Source: Burkholderiales bacterium
GTDB lineage: Bacteria; Pseudomonadota; Gammaproteobacteria; Burkholderiales; WYBJ01
Reading direction: 5' to 3'
Assembly (NCBI GenBank): GCA_022841915.1
Contig: JALHQN010000007.1
Location: 1 to 64,000, forward strand
Length of the DNA stretch: 64,000 nucleotides
A model generated the notes under the pieces. The model had not been told where the DNA came from and did no database searches. It saw only the letters and a program-made list of their open reading frames with translations. Below, piece after piece: positions 8,176 through 15,452 of this stretch. How positions within the stretch are numbered: the first letter of the stretch is position 1; every line of letters starts with the position of its first letter. The position numbers and the translations under genes were made by a program.

Positions 8176-9762
8176 ATGCCCGGCTACGACATTCCGCTCG
8201 AGGAGCGTCTGATCGGACGCTTCCTGCGCGCCCAAGCCGCCGCGATTCCCGACCGACCGTATCTGACGGTGGCGGGGCGAACCTATAGTTTCGGCGAAAC
8301 CGACGCGCTTTGCCGAGCGCTCGCACGCGGACTGGCCCGGCGCGGCATCCGCGACGGCGACCGCGTCATGCTGATGTTGCCCAACTGCGCGCAGTTCGTG
8401 TTCGCCTGGTATGCGTGCAGTCTGCTGGGCGCAGCCGTCGTGCCGGTCAATTTCAACCTGCAGGGCTTCCTGCTCGACGCGCTGGTAGCGGATGCCGACA
8501 TCCATGGGCTCGTCGTGCACGAGCGGCAACTGGCCGCGCTGCAGACGTTGCAGCCGCAGTTGCTCGCACGCATCCCCTGGATAGCCGTGGTCGGCGACAA
8601 TGTCTCGGGTTCGGTCGCCGGGATGACGCACCCTGGCGCCTTCGACTTCGAAGCGCTGCTCGTCGACGGCGGCGACGATCCGCAGATCGAAGGCGATTTT
8701 CGCCGCATCCAGGTCATCTCCTATACCTCGGGGACTACCGGGCCGGCGAAGGGGGTAATGATTCCGAATGCCCAATGCTTTTCGTCGGCATGCACGTTCA
8801 TGAAGATGACGGCGATGACCGCCGAGGATGTGCTCTATGCGCCGCTGCCGCTGTTTCATGGCTTGAGCAGCCGCATGGGCGTCGTGCCGGCACTCGTGCT
8901 GGGCGCTCACGTTCACGTCGATGAACGATTCACCGCTTCGGGCTATTGGGAGCGTGCCACGGCGTGCGCCGCCACGCTCGGGCTCGTCGTTCATGCGGTG
9001 GCGCCTTTGATGAAGGCGCAGCCGCCGAGCGTTTGGGACAGGGCGCACAAGGTCCGAGCGATCTTCAATTGCGCGCACGACGTGGAATTCGAGGAACGTT
9101 TCGGCGTTCGCATGGTGCGCGGATTCTCCATGACCGAGACGAGCTTTCTCATCTGCACACCCTATCCCGAGCGCCGCGTCGGCTCGATCGGCCGCGAGCA
9201 CGAGGACTGGGAGCTGCGGCTGGTCGATGACAAAGACATGCCCGTGCCCGCTGGCAGCGCTGGCGAGCTGATCGCGCGGCCGCGTCGCCCCTACATATGG
9301 ATGCAAGGCTATCTCAACAAGCCCCAGGTCACCCTGGAGGCCTGGCGCAACCTGTGGTTTCACACCGGGGACATGTTGCGCCAGGACGAGGACGGCTATT
9401 ACTACTACGTCGATCGCAAGAAGGACCGCATCCGCCGCCGTGGCGAAAATGTCTCCTCGGCGGACATCGAGTTCGCCGTCGCTTCCCATCCCGGAATCGC
9501 GGAGTGCGTGGCGCTGGCTTATCCGGCGGCGCACGCAGAAGACGACATACGCATCGTCGCGGTCTTGAAACCGGGGGCGAGCATCGCGCCCGCCGAACTG
9601 CACGCCTGGCTGGCGTCGCGGCTGCCGAAGTTCATGTGGCCGCGCTACGTAGAATTCGTGCCGAGTCTGCCTCGGACAGGCACCGACAAGGTCGAGAAGC
9701 AGCGGCTCGTGCAGCAAGGCCTGGGGCCGAGCGCGTGGGATGCGCTGGAGCCTGCGACGTGA
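8176..9762 (+). CDS. AMP-forming acyl-CoA ligase (ANL superfamily, CaiC-like)
   Basis: This 528-aa ligase activates a carboxylic acid through an acyl-adenylate and loads it on CoA. Key motifs are the P-loop-like YTSGTTGPAKGV (from about residue 183), GFSMTE (316-321), the hinge region with DRKKDRIRRRGENVSSADIE, and the catalytic C-terminal lysine K505 in RTGTDKVEK. The ATG at 8176 is preferred; an in-frame GTG at 8161 would add five residues, and neither has a clear ribosome site. The stop overlaps the GTG of the next gene, so the two are translationally coupled. The overall pattern is closest to crotonobetaine/carnitine-CoA-ligase-like enzymes. The actual acid is unknown. Confidence 0.88.
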   Translation: MPGYDIPLEERLIGRFLRAQAAAIPDRPYLTVAGRTYSFGETDALCRALARGLARRGIRDGDRVMLMLPNCAQFVFAWYACSLLGAAVVPVNFNLQGFLLDALVADADIHGLVVHERQLAALQTLQPQLLARIPWIAVVGDNVSGSVAGMTHPGAFDFEALLVDGGDDPQIEGDFRRIQVISYTSGTTGPAKGVMIPNAQCFSSACTFMKMTAMTAEDVLYAPLPLFHGLSSRMGVVPALVLGAHVHVDERFTASGYWERATACAATLGLVVHAVAPLMKAQPPSVWDRAHKVRAIFNCAHDVEFEERFGVRMVRGFSMTETSFLICTPYPERRVGSIGREHEDWELRLVDDKDMPVPAGSAGELIARPRRPYIWMQGYLNKPQVTLEAWRNLWFHTGDMLRQDEDGYYYYVDRKKDRIRRRGENVSSADIEFAVASHPGIAECVALAYPAAHAEDDIRIVAVLKPGASIAPAELHAWLASRLPKFMWPRYVEFVPSLPRTGTDKVEKQRLVQQGLGPSAWDALEPAT

Positions 9763-10796
9763 AGGCGGTGATCTGTCCGCGCCTGGGCGATCCTTCCGTG
9801 CTGTACGTGGGCGACTGGCCCTCGCGTGCGCCGCAGGCGGGTGAAGTCCGCATCGCCCTGCATGGCGGCGGCGTGAATTACACCGATCTCATGGTGATCG
9901 CCGGCACCTATCAGCGTCGATACGATGTTCCCTTCGTCCTGGGCACGGAAGGGGCAGGGGTGGTGATGCAATGCGGGGCCGGCGTCGATCATCTGCGTCC
10001 CGGCGATCGCGTGTTGGTGCAGAACAATATCGGGCGAGGCTGCTTTGCCGATGAGGTGACCGCGCCTGCTGCTCGCGTCTGTGTCGTCCCGGCGGAAGTG
10101 CCCTTGCTGACCGCCGCCGGCTTTGCGATCAACTACGGCACGAGCTACTACGCGCTTGCGACCCGAGGTCAGCTGCAATCAGGCGAGAGCTTGGTCGTGC
10201 ACGGTGCCTCCGGCGGCGTCGGCATCGCGGCGGTGCAGATCGGCAAGGCGCTGGGAGCAACCGTGATCGCGACCGGTGGCGACGATGCCAAGCTCGCCGC
10301 TGTGATGCGCGCGGGCGCGGATCATGTCGTCAATGTCCGCTCGGAGAATCTCCAGGAACGCCTCCTTGCGCTGACCAACGGCCGCGGTGCCGATGTCATC
10401 CTGGATACGGTCGGCGGCGATGTGTTCGACGCCTCGATGCGCGCAATCGCGGTCGATGGTCGGCTGCTCATCATCGGTTTTGTCAGCGGCCGCATTCCTG
10501 AAGTGGCGTGCAACCGCATTCTGTTCAAGGGCATCTCGGTGATCGGTGTGCCCTACGGCGGGTTCACCGAGCGCAACCCGCTGGCTTGGGCAAGCAACAT
10601 GCGGCGCTTGCTGGAGATGGTCGCAAGCGGCGTGTTGCGCCCTTTGTTGCATCGCTGCTCGCCGCTGGCGGACGTGCAATCGGCCCTGTGCGATCTGCGT
10701 GACCGCAAGACGATCGGCAAGGCGGTGCTGTATACCGACGCGGGGCGCCCGTCAGCCGCCGGCGGGGCACCCGGCGGCGCAGTTACTCCGCTTTGA
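9759..10796 (+). CDS. Zinc-free NAD(P)H:quinone oxidoreductase-like MDR protein
   Basis: The 345-aa product is a medium-chain dehydrogenase/reductase of the quinone-oxidoreductase type. It has the N-terminal GroES-like fold with GGGVNYTDLMVIAG and VLGTEGAGVV, then the NADPH Rossmann loop GASGGVGIAAVQ (starting about G149). Cysteine and histidine ligands of zinc alcohol dehydrogenases are not seen, consistent with a zinc-free enzyme. The GTG start overlaps the ligase stop (GTGA). The 3' end overlaps the convergent Bug gene by 14 nt. In this operon it may reduce an enoyl-CoA or a quinone-like intermediate; the substrate is not inferable. Confidence 0.85.
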   Translation: MKAVICPRLGDPSVLYVGDWPSRAPQAGEVRIALHGGGVNYTDLMVIAGTYQRRYDVPFVLGTEGAGVVMQCGAGVDHLRPGDRVLVQNNIGRGCFADEVTAPAARVCVVPAEVPLLTAAGFAINYGTSYYALATRGQLQSGESLVVHGASGGVGIAAVQIGKALGATVIATGGDDAKLAAVMRAGADHVVNVRSENLQERLLALTNGRGADVILDTVGGDVFDASMRAIAVDGRLLIIGFVSGRIPEVACNRILFKGISVIGVPYGGFTERNPLAWASNMRRLLEMVASGVLRPLLHRCSPLADVQSALCDLRDRKTIGKAVLYTDAGRPSAAGGAPGGAVTPL

Positions 10797-11742
10797 TTCC
10801 GGCCTGCTTGATCACGCGGCTCCATTTTTCGCGGTCGGCGATCAGCAGCGCGCGGAATTCTTCCGGGGTGCTCGACACGGCGTCCGAGCCATCGGCCCGC
10901 AGCCGCTTGATCATTTCGGGCTGGCGCAGCGCTTCGATGATCGCCGCGTTGAGCTTGGCCACGACAGGGCGGGGTGTGCCGGAGGGCGCCAGGAGCCCGT
11001 ACCAGGCAACGACTTCGACCCCCCGGATTCCCGCCTCCACGAGCGTCGGGAGTTCGGGTGCCGCCGGCGAGCGCGCGGGCAGGGTGACGGCGAGCCCGCG
11101 TATTCTTCCCGCCTTCATGTGCGGCAGCGCGGATACGACGGTGGGGAATCCGACTTCGATGTGGCCCGCGATCAGATCGGTGTAGGCCATGGCGGTCCCC
11201 TTGTACGGGACGTGCAGCATCTTGGTGCCGGTGGCCGCCATGAACAGCTCGCCCGTGAGATGGATCGCGCCGCCCACGCCGGAGGACGCGAAGTGATACT
11301 TGCCCGGCGTTTTCTTGAGCAGCGTCACCAATTCGGGGGCGCTGCGCGCCGGCAGCGACGGATGAACGACGACCGAATAGCCTTGCGCGGAAATTTGCGA
11401 TACCGGCGCAAGATCGCGCGCGACGTCGACCCGGCTCTTGTAGAGCAGCGGGTACACCACGCTCGAGGCCGCCACGGCGACGAGTGTATAGCCGTCGGGT
11501 GGAGCGGATGCGGCGATTTCGAGCGCAATGCTGCCGCCTGCGCTGGGGCGATTGTCGATGATGAAGTGCTGGCCGAGGCCTTGCGCCAGTTTCTGGGTGA
11601 CACCGCGCACGATGGTATCCATGGCGCCGCCGGGCGGTAGCGGTACGAGGACGCGCACCGGTCGGTCGGGGTAGTTCTGCGCCTGGGCGGCGGTGAAGCT
11701 CAGCGAAAGCAGCAGGCCGGGCAGCAAGGTTCGTGCTCGCAT
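10783..11742 (-). CDS. Bug/TctC-family periplasmic solute-binding receptor (third copy)
   Basis: The 319-aa product has a 21-residue Sec signal peptide ending in AAQA, then YPDRPVRVLVPLPPGGAMD, FIIDNRPSAGG and MLHVPYKGTAMAYTDL. The ATG at 11742 is preceded by GGAGGAG at ideal spacing; 13 extra codons upstream are not conserved. It is divergent from the MmgE/PrpD gene at 12019, a frequent pairing in Burkholderiales. Its last 14 nt overlap the tail of the oxidoreductase gene on the other strand. Confidence 0.92.
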   Translation of the reverse strand: MRARTLLPGLLLSLSFTAAQAQNYPDRPVRVLVPLPPGGAMDTIVRGVTQKLAQGLGQHFIIDNRPSAGGSIALEIAASAPPDGYTLVAVAASSVVYPLLYKSRVDVARDLAPVSQISAQGYSVVVHPSLPARSAPELVTLLKKTPGKYHFASSGVGGAIHLTGELFMAATGTKMLHVPYKGTAMAYTDLIAGHIEVGFPTVVSALPHMKAGRIRGLAVTLPARSPAAPELPTLVEAGIRGVEVVAWYGLLAPSGTPRPVVAKLNAAIIEALRQPEMIKRLRADGSDAVSSTPEEFRALLIADREKWSRVIKQAGIKAE

Positions 11743-11842
11743 GAAAGACTCCTCCTCGGTGAAAGACGGCGCACGGCCCATCCATGCGGCAGTGCGACAA
11801 CCCGCGCTCGCTCCCCCGCGCCTGCTCGCGTTTGCTCACACT

Positions 11843-11855
11843 TCCATAATATGGA
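11843..11855. promoter_or_regulatory. Palindrome in divergent Bug/PrpD promoter region
   Basis: TCCATA-A-TATGGA is a perfect 6-1-6 palindrome in the 276-bp spacer between the minus-strand Bug gene and the plus-strand PrpD gene. On the minus strand it contains TATTAT, a possible -10 for the Bug gene. An operator for a GntR- or IclR-type regulator is plausible but inferred only from shape and place. Confidence 0.35.
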
Positions 11856-11937
11856 TCATTGAATCGGCAAGCCTCATTGGGAAAGCGCGCCGCAGTCATC
11901 ATAGCCGGTGGACGCTCGTTTCATATGTTGACGCATC

Positions 11938-11967
11938 AAAAATCGATGTGGCAAGATGAAATCCTCC
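11938..11967 (+). promoter_or_regulatory. Candidate sigma-70 promoter of the MmgE/PrpD gene
   Basis: TTGACG (11938-11943) and CAAGAT (11962-11967) are separated by 18 nt and lie about 52 nt before the ATG at 12019. The -35 matches the consensus at five positions and the -10 at four. It is a prediction from sequence only. Confidence 0.38.
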
Positions 11968-12018
11968 CGGAGGCCGAGGTCTCGGTCCCCACTCTCACCA
12001 ACCATCAAAGGCTCTCCT

Positions 12019-13374
12019 ATGTCTACGGGACACACCGAACTGCTCGCGCGCTGGATCGCGGAGACGAAGTACGAAGACATTCCTGCCGGCGCAATCGAGC
12101 AGGCGAAGAAGTCCATCCTCGACTACATCGGCACGGCCGCCTATGGCACCACTTCCGATCTCGGCAAGATCATGCTCGAGTTCATCCAGGAGCAGGGCGG
12201 CAATCCGCAGGCGCGTGTGATCGGCACCAAGATCCGCACTGCAAGCACGCAAGCGGCTTTCGCCAACGGCACCACGGGCCACTCGGAGGATTTCGACGAT
12301 CTCGGCGGCTGTGGCGGGCACCCGGCGACGGTCCTCACGCCTACCGTGCTTGCACTGGCGGACGAGCTGCACAGCTCGGGGCAAGAAGTGCTGACCGCTT
12401 GGGTGGTCGGCTATGAACTCGGCACGAGACTGAGCGCCAACAATCACACGGACCGCGACTGGCATCCGACCGCGATCTACGGCACGATGGCCGCTGCCGC
12501 TGCCGCTTCCAAGCTGTTGAAGCTCGATACCGAGAAGACGCGCATGGCGCTGGGCATCGCCGGTTCAGAAGCGGGTGGCCTGCGTCGCAACTTCGGCACG
12601 ATGACCAAGCCCTTTCACCCGGGACAAGCGTCGCGCAACGGCATCATCGCGGCCAAGCTCGCCGCCAAGGGTTTCACCGCGGATCCCGACATCATCGAAG
12701 GCCGTCAGGGCTATGCCGACAACTTCGGCGGCGCCAAGTGCAACATTCCGATGATGACGAAGTTCTTGGGCAAGCTCTATTACCTCGAGGAAGAGGGCAC
12801 GCGCATCAAGCCCTGGCCCTGCTGCGGCGGCAACCATCAGACGCTGACCAATCTGCTGCCGTTCGTCAAAGAGAAGAAGCTCAAGGCCGAGGACATCGAG
12901 TCGGTCGAGCACATCGGCCCGAACATCCCCTGCACTGGCGCGCTGCTGCGCACCGAGGTGCGCGCGGGTCTGGAAGGCAAGTTCAGCCTGGCCTACAACA
13001 TCTCGGCCGCAATCATCGACGGCAAGGTCGACTACAACACCTTCACCAACGAGCGTGCAGCCAAGGGCGACCTTCAAGCATTCATGAAGAAGGTCCGTCT
13101 GGTTCGCAACAACGACGTAGTGCTGCGCCGCCCGCATATCGCTGACGGCAACCACGAGGCGCGTTTGCGCATCACGATGAAGGACGGCACCGTGCATGAC
13201 TTCGCCATGAAGATCGCGATGCACCTGACGGGCGACGCCGTGGTCGACAAGTTCCGCATGAACACCGAGAAGATCCTCGGCAAGGACAAGTCCGGGGCTG
13301 CGATCGAGCTGGTGCAGCGTCTGGAGAAGGTCAAGGACGTGGCCGAATTGATGAACGCCGTGACGCTGAGCTAA
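12019..13374 (+). CDS. MmgE/PrpD family protein
   Basis: This 451-aa member of the MmgE/PrpD family (2-methylcitrate dehydratase, iminodisuccinate epimerase and cis-aconitate decarboxylase relatives) shows the typical early helix AKKSILDYIGTAAYG, NGTTGHSEDFDD (residues about 88-99) and KPFHPGQASRNGIIAA in the helical domain. The ATG at 12019 is chosen because the family starts shortly before LARWIAE; the open frame begins 63 nt earlier. No prpB or prpC is nearby, so methylcitrate cycling is unlikely. The divergent Bug receptor suggests action on an imported di- or tricarboxylate. A perfect hairpin follows 22 nt after the stop. Confidence 0.85.
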   Translation: MSTGHTELLARWIAETKYEDIPAGAIEQAKKSILDYIGTAAYGTTSDLGKIMLEFIQEQGGNPQARVIGTKIRTASTQAAFANGTTGHSEDFDDLGGCGGHPATVLTPTVLALADELHSSGQEVLTAWVVGYELGTRLSANNHTDRDWHPTAIYGTMAAAAAASKLLKLDTEKTRMALGIAGSEAGGLRRNFGTMTKPFHPGQASRNGIIAAKLAAKGFTADPDIIEGRQGYADNFGGAKCNIPMMTKFLGKLYYLEEEGTRIKPWPCCGGNHQTLTNLLPFVKEKKLKAEDIESVEHIGPNIPCTGALLRTEVRAGLEGKFSLAYNISAAIIDGKVDYNTFTNERAAKGDLQAFMKKVRLVRNNDVVLRRPHIADGNHEARLRITMKDGTVHDFAMKIAMHLTGDAVVDKFRMNTEKILGKDKSGAAIELVQRLEKVKDVAELMNAVTLS

Positions 13375-13396
13375 GCCGTCCGGACGCGGGCATGTG

Positions 13397-13424
13397 ACAA
13401 CGGCGCTCCGCGGAGCGCCGTTGT
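13397..13424 (+). terminator. Perfect 28-bp palindrome downstream of the PrpD gene
   Basis: ACAACGGCGCTCCG is followed directly by its exact reverse complement, giving a 12-bp stem with a CGCG loop 22 nt after the stop codon. It has the position and GC content of a terminator, but only a weak T-rich run follows. It also marks the edge of the decayed region beyond. Confidence 0.5.
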
Positions 13425-13436
13425 CGTTGCTATGTG

Positions 13437-13610
13437 CGTCGAAGCGAGGTGAGGGCGCCATGCGGTGCATGGCTAGGCCGTTGTGGCTTTCCGTTGGACG
13501 AGGCTCGATGCCGCGGCCAGAGTCGGGGCCACGGGCCAGGAGTTCCCCCGAGCTCCGGTGGTTGGTGAGGATGAGATCGTCGGCGCCCAGCGCGGTCATG
13601 ACACCGACAG
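13437..13610 (-). pseudogene. Remnant of a thiamine-dependent dehydrogenase E1-alpha gene
   Basis: One minus-strand frame starting near 13610 encodes TALGADDLILTNHRSSGELL followed by ARGPD. This closely resembles the conserved stretch of acetoin/pyruvate dehydrogenase E1-alpha subunits around the THR/NHRS-G-H motif. The expected following GxxxGxxGSMH stretch is only vaguely retained and the frame ends shortly after. The N-terminal 150 residues and the C-terminal 200 are not found in any frame, so this is a short degraded fragment. Start and end are approximate. The match is from memory of the family, not a search. Confidence 0.45.
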
Positions 13611-13624
13611 TCCAGGAAGGCGCA

Positions 13625-13925
13625 GTTCGGTGTCGCTCCCAGCAGCACGGTCACGCACCGCCGATCCGCAGAGACGTGGGCACCAGTCCATCTGACCATA
13701 TTGGGCAGTGCGCCAGGTCGGCAGCCAGCCGCGCTCATGCCGCCGCGGCTGCTCATGAAGGCAGCTTCGTCGTCGCCGATCAGGACGGGGACGCTCGTGG
13801 CCATGGGAATGAATCATGGCGGCTCCCTTCCCGCGATGGTCATGGATGCGAGCCGGGAAAAACCGTGGGCAACGCCGGAACTTGGCAGGCAGCGGTCCGC
13901 CGTCATGCGCTCTCGGCGGGCCGCT
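13625..13925. other. Non-coding, apparently decayed stretch
   Basis: Between the E1-alpha remnant and the cytochrome pseudogene, open frames on both strands change without any recognisable domain. A minus-strand frame from 13804 begins with a plausible start (MATSVPVLIGDDEAAFMSSR) but soon loses protein-like character. I treat the region as remains of coding DNA rather than a gene. Confidence 0.4.
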
Positions 13926-13930
13926 GCAAC

Positions 13931-14422
13931 TTACTTGATGACTGCCGGAAGTGCGACGACGGGGCCGGGTGGTTCGGGATCGGGCGGAACATAGGCGGGC
14001 GCCGATTTGCCCGCAGGACGGAGCGAACGCACATAGCGTTAGAGAGATCGTAGGTCCCGCTCGGACATATCCTGGACATCGAACCAGGGCATCGGAGGAC
14101 GGGTGGTCAAGGTCGCAGCGCGCTCGACCCATGCGTCCTCGGTCATGCCGGCCAGGTGGATGCGCAGATTGGTGGGATAGGTCGTGCCCCAGGGGCCGCG
14201 CCATCCCAGCGCATCCCCGGTCAACCAAAGTTCTTCGGGGACCTGTCCGCCCTTCATCGCATAGCCCGGGGTATTGCAATCGTTGCATCCTCCGACCTTG
14301 ACGATGTGGCGTCCACGTTCGAGCGAGGTTCGGTCGGGCCCGGCAGCCGGGGCGGGACAGATGCCTGCGGCCACCGTCAAACTCCCGATCAGGGCGATCC
14401 GAAGCAATCCCGATGGGCTCAT
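13931..14422 (-). pseudogene. c-type cytochrome pseudogene (in-frame stop, lost heme histidine)
   Basis: From the ATG at 14422 (GGAGG ribosome site, signal peptide ending PAPAA) the frame reads a small exported cytochrome c: GRHIVKVGGCNDCNTPGYAM, then a TGDALGWRGPWGTTYP block and PPMPWFDVQDMSERDLRSL. A TAA at 14039-14041 then interrupts it. The same frame continues directly after the stop with RYVRSLRPAGKSAPAYVPPD and ends at a second TAA at 13931, exactly as the intact family would. In addition the heme motif reads CNDCN where CxxCH is expected, so the axial histidine is gone. Two independent lesions argue for a real pseudogene rather than a single read error. The parent was probably a periplasmic mono-heme cytochrome. 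Confidence 0.75.
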
Positions 14423-14493
14423 GTCAGCGCCTCCTGCAGTGAAGAATCGATCGTCGCAACGCGAGTGCAGCGTCGCCGATTGCACCGCCGTGG

Positions 14494-14517
14494 TTTGCTG
14501 AATCAGCCTTCAGCAAA
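14494..14517. promoter_or_regulatory. Perfect 9-bp inverted repeat upstream of the copper operon
   Basis: TTTGCTGAA (14494-14502) and TTCAGCAAA (14509-14517) are exact reverse complements with a 6-nt spacer, a typical operator geometry. It lies in the divergent spacer between the cytochrome pseudogene and the first copper-island gene, 88 nt before that gene's ATG. No metal regulator gene is present in the window, so the binding protein is unknown. Confidence 0.45.
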
Positions 14518-14534
14518 GGCTCACAAGTTCTTAA

Positions 14535-14549
14535 GCATGCCGGGCATGC
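14535..14549. promoter_or_regulatory. Perfect 7-1-7 palindrome upstream of the copper operon
   Basis: GCATGCC-G-GGCATGC lies 55 nt before the ATG of the first copper-island gene and 17 nt downstream of the other inverted repeat. It may be a second operator half or a leader hairpin. Evidence is the symmetry and the position. Confidence 0.35.
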
Positions 14550-14604
14550 AGCCAGCCGCACTTGTTTGCGGCGAGCGCAAGGCATGGGGTAAGATCAGCG
14601 CGCC

Positions 14605-15021
14605 ATGAGTCGCATCGTCCGCCTGGTTCTCGTTTTCATCCTCGCCTTCTCGCTGCCGTTTCACGCAGCTTACGGGGTGGGCATGGCGCAATGCATGGCG
14701 TTGCAGACTGCGATGGTGGCGGTGAACCCTTCGATTGATTCCAGTCCCGCTGGACACAGCGCCCACGGTCCTGGCATGGCGCACGACCACGCTCAACACA
14801 GCCATGAGCAGGTCGGGCACGAATCGCCGAGTGCACACGACAACGAGGGCTCCGGCCCGCATTGCGGGACCTGTACCGCATGCTGTACCTCGGTTGGTAT
14901 TTCCGGGTCAGCACCCCTGATCGTGTCGGCTAGCGGCTATGCCGGCCCGGATCCGCTGTCGCAGCAGCGGCCGAAGAGCTTCAAACCCAGTCGATTGGAT
15001 CGACCTCCTCTGGTTTCCTGA
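14605..15021 (+). CDS. Small exported His/Cys-rich protein of the copper island (DUF2946-like)
   Basis: This 138-aa protein has an N-terminal hydrophobic signal segment (residues about 5-25). A histidine-rich stretch follows (about 50-75, with HSAHGPGMAHDHAQHSHEQ), then a cysteine cluster HCGTCTACC and a tail rich in Pro, Ser and Arg ending RLDRPPLVS. The shape fits the small proteins often found at the head of bacterial copper-resistance operons, and the His/Cys pattern suggests metal binding in the periplasm. It is the first gene after a 180-bp divergent spacer with two palindromes. Exact family membership is a recollection, not a search result. Confidence 0.7.
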   Translation: MSRIVRLVLVFILAFSLPFHAAYGVGMAQCMALQTAMVAVNPSIDSSPAGHSAHGPGMAHDHAQHSHEQVGHESPSAHDNEGSGPHCGTCTACCTSVGISGSAPLIVSASGYAGPDPLSQQRPKSFKPSRLDRPPLVS

Positions 15022-15101
15022 CGTCCGAGTGAATCGGCCGGGTGCATGCCCGGTGCGTCCTGCGCACCTGCGTGCGCGCACATCGACGTTAGAGCGAGCC
15101 A

Positions 15102-15452
15102 ATGAAAATCAACTATCTGGTTGTGTTGCCGGCGCTGTATGCGCTGGCATCGGGTATTGCCGCGGCCCAATCCGAGCGGCCCGATCCGCGCAACGCGCAG
15201 GCCGTGGTTCCGGGAATCGAGTACCGGTCCGCGTTTTCGGACTACAAGCGGTATCGCGATCCGGCGATCGGCGACTGGCGCGCGGCCAACGACGAGGTCG
15301 GTCGGCTCGGCGGTCATATGGGTCATACGAGCGCCGGGCGCAACGAGTCGAGCACGAAGCCCGAGGGCCAGACGCCCAAGGCGTCCTCGAGCCCAGTGGA
15401 TCCGACGGGCAGTGGACATGGTGCCCATCACGGCCATGGAGGACGGCGATGA
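15102..15452 (+). CDS. Small exported protein with His/Gly-rich tail, copper-island associated
   Basis: The 116-aa product has a signal peptide of about 22 residues ending in IAAA, a central segment with EYRSAFSDYKRYRDPAIGDW, then GGHMGHTSAGR and a tail GSGHGAHHGHGGRR that looks metal-binding. It has no enzyme motifs. Its stop overlaps the start of the efflux-protein gene by 4 nt, so the two are coupled. From memory, similar small proteins precede CusC-like genes in Betaproteobacterial copper clusters. Function is unknown beyond probable periplasmic copper binding. Confidence 0.7.
   Translation: MKINYLVVLPALYALASGIAAAQSERPDPRNAQAVVPGIEYRSAFSDYKRYRDPAIGDWRAANDEVGRLGGHMGHTSAGRNESSTKPEGQTPKASSSPVDPTGSGHGAHHGHGGRR

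Noticed and set aside
13394-14053. Plus-strand 219-codon frame in the decayed region
   Set aside because: No recognisable domain, and the opposite strand holds the E1-alpha remnant and cytochrome pseudogene that explain the open frame.
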